Assembly: GCA_002419025.1 (NCBI GenBank)
Contig: DIFG01000034.1
Location: 1-30,089 of the forward strand
Length of the DNA stretch: 30,089 bases
Reading direction: 5' to 3'
DNA from: Deltaproteobacteria bacterium UBA5754
GTDB lineage: Bacteria > Desulfobacterota > Dissulfuribacteria > Dissulfuribacterales > UBA5754
In this document: piece after piece, positions 1 through 8,298 of the stretch
Position numbering within the stretch: the stretch's first letter is position 1
How the letters are laid out: every line of letters starts with the position of its first letter
Position numbers and translations under genes: made by a program
The notes under the pieces: model-generated
Database searches by the model: none
Seen by the model: only the letters and a program-made list of their open reading frames with translations
What the model was told of the DNA's origin: nothing

Positions 1-118
1 TAAAGCCTGGCACCACATTGTTCTTGTGTTCCCATATGCGCTTTACGAGATCGGATGTGACACCCACATACAGGGTTTCATTTCTGCGGCCGGCCGGAAG
101 ATAGACGCACGGCTTCAT
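1..118 (-). pseudogene. GIY-YIG endonuclease, 5' part only (cut by window edge)
   Basis: Reading leftward from the ATG at 118, 39 codons are open to the window edge. They begin MKPCVYLPAGRRNETLYVGV and continue TSDLVKRIWEHKNN, which matches the start of the short single-domain GIY-YIG (UPF0213/YhbQ-like) nucleases: the first Tyr, the LYVGVTSDL strand and the KRIWEHKN helix with its Arg. Family members are about 80-100 residues, so over half lies outside the window. Whether the gene is intact cannot be seen. An unusual Pro (YLPA where the family usually has YILA) is shared with the copy at the right edge. Family assignment is fairly safe; a biological role is not known. Confidence 0.65.
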
Positions 119-226
119 AATTCACGTTTTATACTGGATTCCGGCCTCCGCCGGAATGACGAGGCGGTATGCAACTGCGCACTGGAAACCGATCAAATTC
201 CACACGAAATGACGAAGAGCCCAAAA
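65..226. repeat. Terminal ~162-bp repeat, left copy (inverted relative to 29928-30089)
   Basis: This stretch is a near-identical reverse complement of the last 162 bases of the window, with only a few substitutions. It contains the GIY-YIG start, a REP palindrome (138-157) and about 65 further bases that end in GACGAAGAGCCCAAAA, after which the two copies diverge completely. Two large inverted copies at the exact edges suggest that assembly stopped at a multi-copy element. Confidence 0.85.
138..157. repeat. REP-type palindrome
   Basis: Perfect stem ATTCCGGC/GCCGGAAT around a CTCC loop, in the context ACTGGATTCC...GGAATGACG. This is the widespread REP form usually written GTCATTCCGGCnnnnGCCGGAATCCAG. 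The same palindrome occurs at 14639-14658 and 29997-30016, and in a long-loop form at 21357-21403. Confidence 0.85.
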
Positions 227-334
227 TATACAGATACATTGTTTGTCAAAAGCAGTAATTTTAAGGAGAAGCGTTGATTTTCATGGCCGGAAAGGTCGTT
301 TCCCGCAGATCGTGCAAAATGGGAGGCCCGGACA

Positions 335-1450
335 ATGTCGAACATGTTTCGCTCAAAGATAGAATCCCTTTTGTCAAAGGCAGATATTTGCATCGGTGGA
401 GGGCGGCCGTGGGACATCGACGTTCGGGATGAGCGATTTTTCAAAAGGGTGGTTGTCTGTGGATCTCTCGGCCTCGGCGAGTCCTACATGGACGGATGGT
501 GGGAATGTGAGCGGCTCGACGAGGCGATTTGCCGGATCATGAAGGCCAGGCTTGACAAAAATGCGGTTCGTAAGGGATCGCTCTGGCAGATGCTCAAGGC
601 CGGTCTGGGAAATCCTCAGCGCCTTGCTTGCGCCTTTACTGTGGGCAGGAGGCACTACGATCTCGGAAACGATCTCTTTGAGCGGATGCTCGACAAGCGA
701 ATGATCTACAGTTGCGGCTACTGGCGCAACGCCCAGGATCTGGATGCGGCCCAGGAGGCTAAGCTCGATCTAGTCTGTCGCAAGCTTGGGTTTGCTTCCG
801 GCATGGATGTCCTCGACATCGGATGCGGATGGGGGGGGGCCGCCCGTTACGCCGCTGAACGTTACGGCGTCAGGGTGGTCGGCATCACCGTCTCGGAGGA
901 GCAGGCCAGGTATGCCCAGAGGCTTTGCGCCGGGCTTCCCATAGAGATACGTCTCATGGACTACAGGGCCGTCGAGGGTCAATTCGACAGGATATACTCC
1001 ATAGGGATGTTCGAGCACGTGGGATGCAAGAACTACCGCGTCTACATGGAAAAGGTGCTCCGCTGCCTCCGTCCCGACGGGCTCTTTCTTCTGCATACCA
1101 TCGGAGGGAGCGTCACCACCTTTTATCTGGATCCGTGGATGGAGCGCTACATCTTTCCAAATTCCATGCTGCCATCGGCCAAACAGATAGCAGCCTCTGT
1201 CGAGGGCCTCTTCGTGATCGAAGACTGGGAGAACTTCGGGGCCGACTATGACAGGACCCTCATGAGCTGGTACGAGAGGTTTCATCGGGGCTGGAAGGAC
1301 ATCGAGGCTGCCTACGGTGAACGTTTCTATCGAATGTGGAGATACTATCTGCTTGCCTGTGCAGGGTCATTCAGGGCCCGGAGAAATCACGTCTGGCAGA
1401 TCGTTCTCTCCCCCGGCGGCGTCGAAAACGGATACCGTTCCATCCGATAG
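335..1450 (+). CDS. cfa: Cyclopropane-fatty-acyl-phospholipid synthase
   Basis: Transfers a methylene group from S-adenosylmethionine to cis double bonds of membrane phospholipid acyl chains, acting at the inner face of the cytoplasmic membrane. The 371 residues compare with about 382 in E. coli Cfa. The SAM-binding motif DIGCGWGG lies near residues 161-168. The catalytic and bicarbonate-binding positions known from E. coli are all recognisable: Cys127 in YSCGYW, Glu227 in MFEHVG, His254 in LHTIGG and Tyr305 in ADYDRTLMSW. The ATG is preceded by GGAGG about 8 bases upstream. The LapA-like gene follows after 12 bases, so the two are probably cotranscribed. Family identity is near certain. Confidence 0.95.
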   Translation: MSNMFRSKIESLLSKADICIGGGRPWDIDVRDERFFKRVVVCGSLGLGESYMDGWWECERLDEAICRIMKARLDKNAVRKGSLWQMLKAGLGNPQRLACAFTVGRRHYDLGNDLFERMLDKRMIYSCGYWRNAQDLDAAQEAKLDLVCRKLGFASGMDVLDIGCGWGGAARYAAERYGVRVVGITVSEEQARYAQRLCAGLPIEIRLMDYRAVEGQFDRIYSIGMFEHVGCKNYRVYMEKVLRCLRPDGLFLLHTIGGSVTTFYLDPWMERYIFPNSMLPSAKQIAASVEGLFVIEDWENFGADYDRTLMSWYERFHRGWKDIEAAYGERFYRMWRYYLLACAGSFRARRNHVWQIVLSPGGVENGYRSIR

Positions 1451-1462
1451 GAGGGGATCGAA

Positions 1463-1705
1463 ATGATCAGGAACAAAATGTTGGCTGCGGTGATCACGGG
1501 GTTTTCCCTCTTCGGAGTCTTTGTCTTTCAGAACATGGCCGCGGTGGATCTCAGGTTTCTTTTCTGGAAGGTGTCCCTTTCCGCCTCACTCCTTGTCTTG
1601 GCTGTCTTTTCCGGAGGGGTCCTTGCCGGTTGGGTCCTCTCGAAGCTGACCCATCGGGAAAAAGAAGGCCGTTTGCCGCACCTCCCTCGGGAAGGGACGA
1701 TGTAG
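1463..1705 (+). CDS. LapA-domain (DUF1049) small inner-membrane protein
   Basis: An 80-residue protein with two hydrophobic segments (about residues 6-26 and 38-60), separated by a short stretch containing QN...VDLRFLFW, the signature of the LapA/DUF1049 family. Relatives in E. coli (LapA) act with LapB in controlling lipopolysaccharide assembly; many bacterial homologues have no assigned role. The C-terminal tail is charged (HREKEG) and likely cytoplasmic. A GAGGGG sequence lies just upstream of the ATG. Its stop codon shares one base with the GTG start of the L,D-transpeptidase gene, giving an envelope-related operon cfa-lapA-ldt. Confidence 0.8.
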   Translation: MIRNKMLAAVITGFSLFGVFVFQNMAAVDLRFLFWKVSLSASLLVLAVFSGGVLAGWVLSKLTHREKEGRLPHLPREGTM

Positions 1706-3369
1706 TGAGGAGGGCCGCTCCGCTCGCTTCCCTGTTCCTTTTTTCGCTGATCGCCACGTGGTCTGCGGCCCAGGCAGGCGGGGAGGATCCCCTGAGCCCT
1801 CTTATTCAAGAAAAGATAGAGCATCCGGGGGCGGTTTCGGCCATTCCGTGCAAGGCCGAGAGGGCCTGCGGCTCCAGGATCATTCGGGAGTTTTATCGAA
1901 AACGCGCGTATCAACCCGTCTGGAGCAGTGCAGGCCGCGCCCTGCCCAGGGCCCGGTTGTTCGTCGAGGTGCTCGGGTCGGCCCGTGACGAGGGCCTGCG
2001 GCCCGGAGATTATCATTACGAGACCGTGCTGCGCCTCTTCCAGCAGGCATTCGGAGATCCCGCCAGGACGTCTCCGGATGCGGCCGCTGATTTCGATCTC
2101 CTTCTCACCAACGCCTTTTTTGTCTATGGCACGCACATGCTTTCAGGCAGGGTGGACCCTCGGGACCTCTTCAGGAACTGGTCCCTGGACGAACGGGGAC
2201 TAGACCTGTCCTCCGTGCTGGAAGAGGTCGTCCAGGGCCGGGATCTTCGCGAGGCCCTTGCCGCCTTGAGGCCTCACTATTCCGCATACGTCTTTCTTCT
2301 CGCCGCACTTTCCCGATACCGGGCGATCGAGGAGGCAGGAGGGTGGCCGCAGGTGGCCATGGCAGAAAAAAGGCTCGAACGCTGGGACCGATCCCCTGCG
2401 GTTGATATCCTGCGCAGACGCCTTCAAATCACGGGAGAATTTCGTGATTCCGGAGGTTCCGCAGCCCCTGATCTCTTTGACGATGCCCTCTATCAGGCCG
2501 TCCGGGCCTTTCAGGCACGACACGGACTGACTGTTGACGGGGTCGTTGGCCCCAAGACCCTGGCCGCGTTGAACGTCCCTGTGGATGCCAGGGTGCGGAT
2601 TATGGAGCTCAATCTTGAGCGGCTGCGCTGGCTCCCGGAGACCCTGGGCGGTCGCTACCTCCTTCTCAATATCGCGGATTTTTCCCTGACTGCATGGGAA
2701 GGCGGGAAAAAGTGCATGGAGATGAAGGCAATCGTGGGGCGTACCCAGCGGCAGACCCCTCTTCTCAGCAGCACGATCGACACGGTCATATTAAACCCAC
2801 CATGGAATGTCCCCCATTCCATCGCGACCAAGGACCTCCTCCCTGCCATACGGAAAGACCCTGGTATGCTTGTAAAAAAGGGCTTTCGTGTCTTCAGACT
2901 GGGAGCCGATGCAGAAGAGATCGACCCGTCTGGGATAGACTGGCAGCGGTTTTCCGAAAGGAATTTCCCGTTTAGACTTCGTCAGGATCCGGGGCCTGCC
3001 AACGCCTTGGGAGACATGAAATTTTCTTTTCCTAACACCGAGTCAGTCTATCTGCACGGGACCCCTGCCCACAATCTCTTCATGAAGTCCCGAAGGGATT
3101 TCAGCTCGGGGTGCATCAGGATAGAGGATACTCTCGCCCTCGCCGAGTGGATCCTCGATGGGCAGGGTTCGTGGAACAGGGATGCCCTCCTCGTGGCCCT
3201 TGCCACCGGGGTGACCCGATCCATCCCGGTCCGTCGGCCGGTCCCCATCCACGTACTTTACTTGACCGCGTGGGCGGAACCGGACGGAACGGCCCATTTC
3301 CGGCCCGATATCTACGGCCAGGATGTCGTTCTTGCCCGTGCACTTGGCATGGGAGGACAAGTATTGTAA
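1705..3369 (+). CDS. L,D-transpeptidase, LdtD/YcbB type, with peptidoglycan-binding domain
   Basis: Periplasmic enzyme predicted to form 3-3 (meso-DAP to meso-DAP) cross-links in peptidoglycan. The start is taken as GTG at 1705, overlapping the previous stop (TAGTG). This gives a 554-residue product whose first residues (MRRAAPLASLFLFSLIATW, then AAQA) form a signal peptide. An N-terminal helical region precedes a PG_binding_1 domain at about 254-290 (AVRAFQARHGLTVDGVVGPK). The YkuD catalytic domain follows, with HGTP (His451) and SSGCIR (catalytic Cys470). The layout and length match E. coli LdtD. An upstream extension of the frame exists but would overlap cfa and lapA and lacks a signal peptide. 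The next gene encodes a MepK-type hydrolase, the same neighbour as in E. coli. Confidence 0.93.
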   Translation: MRRAAPLASLFLFSLIATWSAAQAGGEDPLSPLIQEKIEHPGAVSAIPCKAERACGSRIIREFYRKRAYQPVWSSAGRALPRARLFVEVLGSARDEGLRPGDYHYETVLRLFQQAFGDPARTSPDAAADFDLLLTNAFFVYGTHMLSGRVDPRDLFRNWSLDERGLDLSSVLEEVVQGRDLREALAALRPHYSAYVFLLAALSRYRAIEEAGGWPQVAMAEKRLERWDRSPAVDILRRRLQITGEFRDSGGSAAPDLFDDALYQAVRAFQARHGLTVDGVVGPKTLAALNVPVDARVRIMELNLERLRWLPETLGGRYLLLNIADFSLTAWEGGKKCMEMKAIVGRTQRQTPLLSSTIDTVILNPPWNVPHSIATKDLLPAIRKDPGMLVKKGFRVFRLGADAEEIDPSGIDWQRFSERNFPFRLRQDPGPANALGDMKFSFPNTESVYLHGTPAHNLFMKSRRDFSSGCIRIEDTLALAEWILDGQGSWNRDALLVALATGVTRSIPVRRPVPIHVLYLTAWAEPDGTAHFRPDIYGQDVVLARALGMGGQVL

Positions 3370-3533
3370 GAATTTCGCCCAAGTGTTTCTCAATGTGATA
3401 CATGCAACCAATTAAGTTATATCTATCTCACCACAGAGGACACAGAGAAAATCTCTCCATGATGCTGTTTTGCAATCATATTCCGGACGCATTTCGGCAT
3501 GGCCGATTACTGCGCCAAGAGGGAGGATGATCC
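3370..3533. other. Gap with an ACAGAGGACACAGAG-type interspersed sequence
   Basis: The 164 bases between the transpeptidase and the MepK-type gene hold CACCACAGAGGACACAGAG near 3430. This resembles a short interspersed sequence seen in many unrelated bacterial genomes. No coding capacity and no hairpin with a T-run were seen. A GGAGG at about 3521-3525 serves the next gene. Confidence 0.4.
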
Positions 3534-4130
3534 ATGAAATTTTTGCTCGATCGTCTATGGAGAATCGCCTTCGATGGGAACGGGAGACCCCTTTCATCTG
3601 ATATGACGAGAAGGGGTTTTCTCAAGGTCAGCTCTGTTTTTGCCCTTTCCATCATGGCCCCGAGGGAAGGTCTTGCCGCCGCCATTCCCAAACGTGTCCT
3701 CGCCTTTCATAACCTCCATACCGAGGAGACGTGGGAGGCCCCCTACTGGGCCGGAGGAAGGTATCTCAAGGGCGCGCTCGCCCAGATCAATCACATCATG
3801 AGAGATCACAGGACGAATCAGGTCAAGGCTATCGACACCGGCCTTCTCGACCTTCTCCATGCCATCCGCAAGAGGCTCGGCACAGATGAGCCTTTTCAGA
3901 TCGTTTCGGGTTACCGGTCGCCTGCGACGAACGCCGCCCTTTGCAGGAAAAGCAGCAGGGTCGCGCGCCGGAGTCTTCATTTAAAGGGTAAGGCGGTGGA
4001 TATCTGCCTTTCCGAGACACCGCTCTCAAGTCTCCATCAGGCAGCGGTCTCCCTCCGCCGGGGCGGAGTGGGGTATTATCCCTCCTCGTCTTTCGTTCAT
4101 GTGGATGTGGGAGAGGTGCGGTACTGGTAA
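3534..4130 (+). CDS. MepK/YcbK-type M15 murein peptidase (DUF882), Tat-exported
   Basis: Predicted periplasmic zinc endopeptidase of the YcbK/MepK family (peptidase M15_2), which in E. coli cleaves 3-3 cross-links. The 198 residues include a twin-arginine signal (TRRGFLKVS, Arg26-Arg27, followed by a hydrophobic stretch). The motif GYRSPATN lies at 126-133. Zinc-site candidates are His149 and Asp156 (HLKGKAVDI) and His189 (HVDVG). The ATG at 3534 has GGAGG 8 bases upstream. A second ATG at 3603, directly before the Tat motif, has no ribosome-binding site but would give a shorter signal. Placement after the L,D-transpeptidase pairs the enzyme that makes 3-3 links with one that removes them. 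Confidence 0.92.
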   Translation: MKFLLDRLWRIAFDGNGRPLSSDMTRRGFLKVSSVFALSIMAPREGLAAAIPKRVLAFHNLHTEETWEAPYWAGGRYLKGALAQINHIMRDHRTNQVKAIDTGLLDLLHAIRKRLGTDEPFQIVSGYRSPATNAALCRKSSRVARRSLHLKGKAVDICLSETPLSSLHQAAVSLRRGGVGYYPSSSFVHVDVGEVRYW

Positions 4131-4181
4131 TGTAGTGGAGGATCATTGTGTGACGCAAGGTTCCCGCAAAGGGAGGTGGGC

Positions 4182-4406
4182 ATGGAAAACCAGGTTAAGG
4201 AAGCCCTTGAGAAAATCCGTCCCATGCTGCAAAGAGACGGTGGGGATGTGGAATTCGTTTCCGTGGACGAGGCAACCGGGCTTGTGAAGGTGCGTCTCAC
4301 CGGGGCCTGCAAGGGCTGCCCCATGAGTCAGATGACCCTCAAGGCCGGGATCGAGCGTTATCTCCGGAGCGAGGTTCCAGCGGTCACTTCCGTTGAATCG
4401 GCCTGA
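4182..4406 (+). CDS. NifU C-terminal-domain (Nfu-type) Fe-S scaffold protein
   Basis: A 74-residue protein starting MENQVKEALEKIRPMLQRDG, with GGDVEFVSV and the Cys pair CKGCP that binds a [4Fe-4S] cluster in Nfu proteins. It probably carries clusters to apo-proteins in the cytoplasm; the window encodes several Fe-S clients, including the pyruvate:ferredoxin oxidoreductase. The ATG at 4182 has a strong GGGAGGTGGGC upstream; a TTG at 4146 in frame is less likely. The 3' end overlaps the convergent rlmH gene by 23 bases. Confidence 0.92.
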   Translation: MENQVKEALEKIRPMLQRDGGDVEFVSVDEATGLVKVRLTGACKGCPMSQMTLKAGIERYLRSEVPAVTSVESA

Positions 4407-4884
4407 TCGGGACATCTTCTTCGTGGTGGTACGGAAGGCCCGCCCGTATGGTGAAGGCGCGGTAGATCTGTTCGAGGAGGATGAGGCGGGTCATGTCGTG
4501 CGTAAAGGTGAAACGTGAAAGGGAAAGTATTTCATCCGCCCTGTCTATGACATCGCGACTGAGTCCGTACGGCCCCCCAATGACCCAGGCGATCTCCCGG
4601 ACGGACCGTTCCTCCAGAAGGTCCATCTGCCGGGCAAGGCCCTTTGAGTCGTATTCCGTGCCGTGCTCGTCAAGACAGATAACATGGGAACAAGATGGGA
4701 GTGAATGCAGTATGCCTTGCGCCTCTCTCTGTCTTGTCTCCTCTGGCGAGCGGCCTGCGTGAGCGGTTCGTATCTCGTGGATCCCGACCTGTGCGTAGTA
4801 TTCGATCCGTTTTCGATAGAGCTCTATGCCGGCTCGAAGCCATGCATCACGGGTCTTTCCCGCCCAGATGAATGAGAGGCGCAT
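4384..4884 (-). CDS. rlmH: 23S rRNA (pseudouridine(1915)-N3)-methyltransferase RlmH
   Basis: SPOUT-class methyltransferase that methylates pseudouridine 1915 in helix 69 of 23S rRNA within the 70S ribosome. The 166 residues start MRLSFIWAGKT. The family motifs are present: DEHGTEYDSKG, the SAM-binding knot IGGPYGLS, and SRFTFTHDMTRLILLEQIYRA ending in LPYHH. E. coli RlmH has 155 residues and ends near that HH, so this copy has a 12-residue tail. Its start codon shares the palindrome CATG with the divergent selA start. Its 3' end overlaps the Nfu gene. No convincing Shine-Dalgarno is seen upstream of this ATG. Confidence 0.95.
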   Translation of the reverse strand: MRLSFIWAGKTRDAWLRAGIELYRKRIEYYAQVGIHEIRTAHAGRSPEETRQREAQGILHSLPSCSHVICLDEHGTEYDSKGLARQMDLLEERSVREIAWVIGGPYGLSRDVIDRADEILSLSRFTFTHDMTRLILLEQIYRAFTIRAGLPYHHEEDVPIRPIQRK

Positions 4885-6310
4885 GAAGGAATATACCCCA
4901 ACGCAGCGGGATCTGCTTCGAAGGCTTCCCAAGGTGGACGAACTCATGGGGTTGATCGTCTCGGACGCCCCGCATTCGGTGGTGCTCAGGGCGACACGCG
5001 AGACCATTGCGGGGATCAGGGAGCGGATCCTTGCGGACCACGAGCCGAATCCCGGACTTCTGGATCCGGTCGCTGTCCGCGCCCGCGTGGAGGAAAGGGT
5101 CAGTCGTCTCCTTCGGCCGTCGCTTCGCCCTGTGGTGAACGCCACGGGAGTGGTCGTCCACACCAATCTCGGCAGGTCCCTCCTTCCGACAGAGATCCTG
5201 CCCTCCCTGTGCGAGGCGGCCTCTCGTTATTCCAATCTCGAATATGATCTCGACCGAGGAGAGCGGGGGAGCCGCTACAGCCATGTGGAGGAGATACTCA
5301 CCGAGCTCACTGGGGCCGAGGCTGGCCTCGTCGTCAACAACAATGCAGCAGCGGTACTTATCACCCTCGAGACCCTCGCCAAGGGTCGGGAGGTGATCGT
5401 GTCCCGTGGGGAACTCGTGGAGATCGGGGGGTCTTTTCGTATCCCTGATGTCATGGCAAGGAGCGGGGCTATCCTCAGGGAGGTCGGCACCACGAACCGG
5501 ACCCATCTCCGGGACTATGAAGAGGCCATGGGGGACGGAACCGCGCTCCTTCTCAAGGTCCACAAGAGCAATTTCCACGTGGTCGGATTCACCAAAGAGG
5601 TTCCGGTCGCGGATCTCGCCGGGCTCGGCAAGGCTTGCGGCATTCCCGTGTGCGTGGATCTCGGAAGCGGGACCCTCGTGGATCTTTCCCGCTACGGCCT
5701 CATGCACGAACCCACGGTCCAGGAGGAACTGGCGGCAGGCGCCGACGTGGTGACATTCAGCGGAGACAAGCTCCTGGGTGGACCACAGGCCGGGATCATC
5801 CTCGGAAAGGGGCCTATCATCGAAAAGATCAAGAGAAATCCCCTCAACCGGGCACTCAGAATCGATAAACTCACCCTCGCCTCCCTTGAGGCGGTACTCC
5901 GTCTTTACCGAGACGAACAGGTGGCCATCCGCACCATCCCAACCCTCCGCATGATGACCCTTGCCCCCCAGGTGATACGGGACAGGGCCGAACGTCTTTG
6001 TTCGCTTCTGCAGGTCGGGTCCCTTTCCGGATTTTCCTTTTCTGTCCGCGAGGTCGTAGGACGGGTGGGAGGAGGTGCCCTTCCTTTTCAGGAACTCGGG
6101 TCCTTTGCCGTCAGTGTGCGGATCGCCCCGGAGAAAGGGTCCCCGAGTGAATTGGAAAAGGGCCTTCGAAGACACGATCCTCCGGTGATTGTGCGCATGG
6201 AAAACGACAGCATCCTTCTAGACGCCAGGACCTTGAAAGAAGAGGACCTTCCCCTTGTCGTGGACGCCATTTTCAATGTGCATGTGGAAATACGGGAAGG
6301 CCATGGGTGA
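4883..6310 (+). CDS. selA: L-seryl-tRNA(Sec) selenium transferase
   Basis: PLP enzyme that converts seryl-tRNA(Sec) to selenocysteinyl-tRNA(Sec) with selenophosphate, so the organism should make selenoproteins. The 475 residues begin MKEYTPTQRDLLRRLPKVDE. Family motifs include VVNATGVVVHTNLGRS near 84-99, NNNAAAVL at 152-159 and the PLP lysine Lys296 in FSGDKLLGG, equivalent to Lys295 of E. coli. The chosen ATG lies after GAGAGGCG and overlaps the rlmH start. The next gene begins 8 bases before the selA stop. No selB, selD or tRNA-Sec gene is present in the window. Confidence 0.96.
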   Translation: MKEYTPTQRDLLRRLPKVDELMGLIVSDAPHSVVLRATRETIAGIRERILADHEPNPGLLDPVAVRARVEERVSRLLRPSLRPVVNATGVVVHTNLGRSLLPTEILPSLCEAASRYSNLEYDLDRGERGSRYSHVEEILTELTGAEAGLVVNNNAAAVLITLETLAKGREVIVSRGELVEIGGSFRIPDVMARSGAILREVGTTNRTHLRDYEEAMGDGTALLLKVHKSNFHVVGFTKEVPVADLAGLGKACGIPVCVDLGSGTLVDLSRYGLMHEPTVQEELAAGADVVTFSGDKLLGGPQAGIILGKGPIIEKIKRNPLNRALRIDKLTLASLEAVLRLYRDEQVAIRTIPTLRMMTLAPQVIRDRAERLCSLLQVGSLSGFSFSVREVVGRVGGGALPFQELGSFAVSVRIAPEKGSPSELEKGLRRHDPPVIVRMENDSILLDARTLKEEDLPLVVDAIFNVHVEIREGHG

Positions 6311-8243
6311 GCAGGCCAGGGCATCCATGTCCATGCATGGCCTTTACGAAGGCCTGACCATCCGGGATTTCCTCCGCCTTGAGCCCCTTTTCCTGGACTC
6401 CCTCGAACGATTGATACCGTGCAGCCGGATTCGAATGATGCCGCCCGGGCACCTTTGCTCCATGCCGCGGCCGGAGGGTATGTCAGACCGCCAGCATGCC
6501 CGTGCGATTGAGGCCCTGGGGGCAGGGCTTCCCTTTCTCGACCGGATCGGGAGGTTTCTCGTGCTTCCTTGCCCTCTTTCCTCTGGAGGGAAGGAGGTCT
6601 TTCTTTTCGAGGGGGTGACGCCCGAAATCGGCGTGGAGGAATCGGCGAGGTGGCTTCCCGTGCTTTCCGAGCACGTCCCCCTGCGATTGATGGAACTCAA
6701 AAGGGGCGCCTTGTACGCGGTTGACGGCCTTCCTCCTTATTGCATACACACGATCCGTCATGAAGGTGCCTGTCGGTCCGTGCCTTTTTGCGTCATCGAG
6801 GTAGGTCGAAGCGGGAAAGACGGCGTCGGGAAAGGGCGGAGGTCCGGGATGCGGCCTGATTCCGCCTGTTTCTCCATGGGGGAGGTCCTGAGATGCCAAG
6901 TGGAGTGGATCGGGACGTCGGGATGTGTCTCCTGGTTTGCGCTCGACTGCGCGGATCCCATTCATGTGCAAAGGGGGCTTCGGCGCATGATGCGCCGGCG
7001 CGGTGGATTCTCCGCCCTTTACGAAAGGGTCCTTATCCATGTCATCGAGCCGGGTATCGGCCTCGAAGACCTTTTGGCCGAAATGGACGCCCTTCGCACC
7101 TGGGCCTCCCTGACAGGAAGCAGGGTTTTTTCCACGCAAGATGCCCGTGACCTTTCGGAAAGGCTTGGGATGCCGGATCCTTCCGCATGGGAGGCGATTT
7201 CTCGAGATTTTCCTTTGAGACGGATACGTGCCGCGGCCTATGTGCATCCCATTTCCCAAGGGATGGATGTTCATGGGGGAGAGGAGTGGAGGATCTTTCG
7301 GGTCGGGCCTTCGAGCGCGTTTGTCCTCTCTGGATCCCATATGTCAGGCAAGGATTCCGGAGAGGCATGCAAGGCATCGCTCATGGACCGGCTCGTGTCC
7401 AGGCTTCCGGAAGCCCCGACCATGGGTCTGGCGGTCCGGCGGTTCCTTCCCGCAGGCATTCGTGATCCCCTGCTCGGCGCTGTTTCCGCCTTTCTCCATG
7501 CCCGCCTCCTAGGAAAGGGGACGTGCGTCCTGTTCGACGACATCACGGCCAATGTCCTCGGCGACGAGTATTTTTCCTGGGGGGATGTGGAGGGGGCCCG
7601 GCGGATCTATGCCATGGGCGCCCGCTTGAATCCCGAAAACCAGAAGCTCTTGAACAGCCTCGGGGTTGCGTGCGCCGATCTCGGGCGCAAAAAGGAGGCC
7701 CTCGACGCCTTCAGCCGTGCGTCTTTGCTCGCGGCCGATGCCTACATGGCCTTTTACAACGCGGCGGGCATCCATCTCGAAATGGGATGTCTGGACAAGG
7801 CCGAGACCGCTGCGCGAAAGGCCGTGGAGCTCCGTCCAGGCGATCCCTTCCTCGTCATGAGGCTTGCGGAGGTCCTCGCAGAGGCGGGAAGGGTGGAAGA
7901 GGCAGAGGTCCTCCTGGAAGAGACTGAAGATTCACCCGATATCCCGGCGGCATGGTACCGGCTCAAGGGAAGGATCCTCCTTGCCCGCCCTGAGAGATGG
8001 CACGATGCAAAATCGGCCCTTCAGGAGGTCCTTCGGAGAAACCCCGCGGATGCGGAGGCCATGGCCCTTCTGGCCCGCGGTTTTTTTGACCGGGAGGGAG
8101 ACCTCCAGACTGCGGAAAGGCTCTCCCGCGCCTGCCGTTCCACCAACAACGGGCGGACCCAAAAGGTGTCTTCCTCTGGCTGGAGCGAGTCGTGTCATCT
8201 TCGAGGGGTTGACAAGCAAAAAAAGGCCATGGTAACAACATAA
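6303..8243 (+). CDS. TPR-repeat protein with uncharacterised N-terminal region
   Basis: A 646-residue protein of unknown function. From about residue 419 (GDEYFSWGDVEGARRIYAMG) to about 620 it contains tandem tetratricopeptide repeats, for example LNSLGVACADLGRKKEALDA and AAGIHLEMGCLDKAETAARK, which normally mediate protein contacts. The N-terminal 400 residues have no motif that I can name. The segment just before the TPRs (AFLHARLLGKGTCVLFDD) is reminiscent of the degenerate GGDEF-to-TPR junction of some deltaproteobacterial proteins; this is a weak inference. No signal peptide or membrane span is seen. The ATG at 6303 overlaps the selA stop by 8 bases, suggesting translational coupling. 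An alternative ATG is at 6327. The last 30 residues are low in similarity to TPR and may be disordered. Confidence 0.75.
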   Translation: MGEQARASMSMHGLYEGLTIRDFLRLEPLFLDSLERLIPCSRIRMMPPGHLCSMPRPEGMSDRQHARAIEALGAGLPFLDRIGRFLVLPCPLSSGGKEVFLFEGVTPEIGVEESARWLPVLSEHVPLRLMELKRGALYAVDGLPPYCIHTIRHEGACRSVPFCVIEVGRSGKDGVGKGRRSGMRPDSACFSMGEVLRCQVEWIGTSGCVSWFALDCADPIHVQRGLRRMMRRRGGFSALYERVLIHVIEPGIGLEDLLAEMDALRTWASLTGSRVFSTQDARDLSERLGMPDPSAWEAISRDFPLRRIRAAAYVHPISQGMDVHGGEEWRIFRVGPSSAFVLSGSHMSGKDSGEACKASLMDRLVSRLPEAPTMGLAVRRFLPAGIRDPLLGAVSAFLHARLLGKGTCVLFDDITANVLGDEYFSWGDVEGARRIYAMGARLNPENQKLLNSLGVACADLGRKKEALDAFSRASLLAADAYMAFYNAAGIHLEMGCLDKAETAARKAVELRPGDPFLVMRLAEVLAEAGRVEEAEVLLEETEDSPDIPAAWYRLKGRILLARPERWHDAKSALQEVLRRNPADAEAMALLARGFFDREGDLQTAERLSRACRSTNNGRTQKVSSSGWSESCHLRGVDKQKKAMVTT

Positions 8244-8298
8244 ACTTCCTATTTCGAATTTTTAGCCCATATTTCCTTATCGCAGGGAGAACGTGCCA

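Noticed and set aside
4847..6175. Long open frame on the minus strand (442 codons) within selA
   Set aside because: It lies wholly antisense to a well-conserved gene, has no recognisable domain, and its composition mirrors selA codon use.
4883..6310. Search for selenocysteine (in-frame TGA) genes and tRNA-Sec near selA
   Set aside because: No gene in the window has an in-frame TGA flanked by conserved sequence, and no tRNA-like cloverleaf was found.
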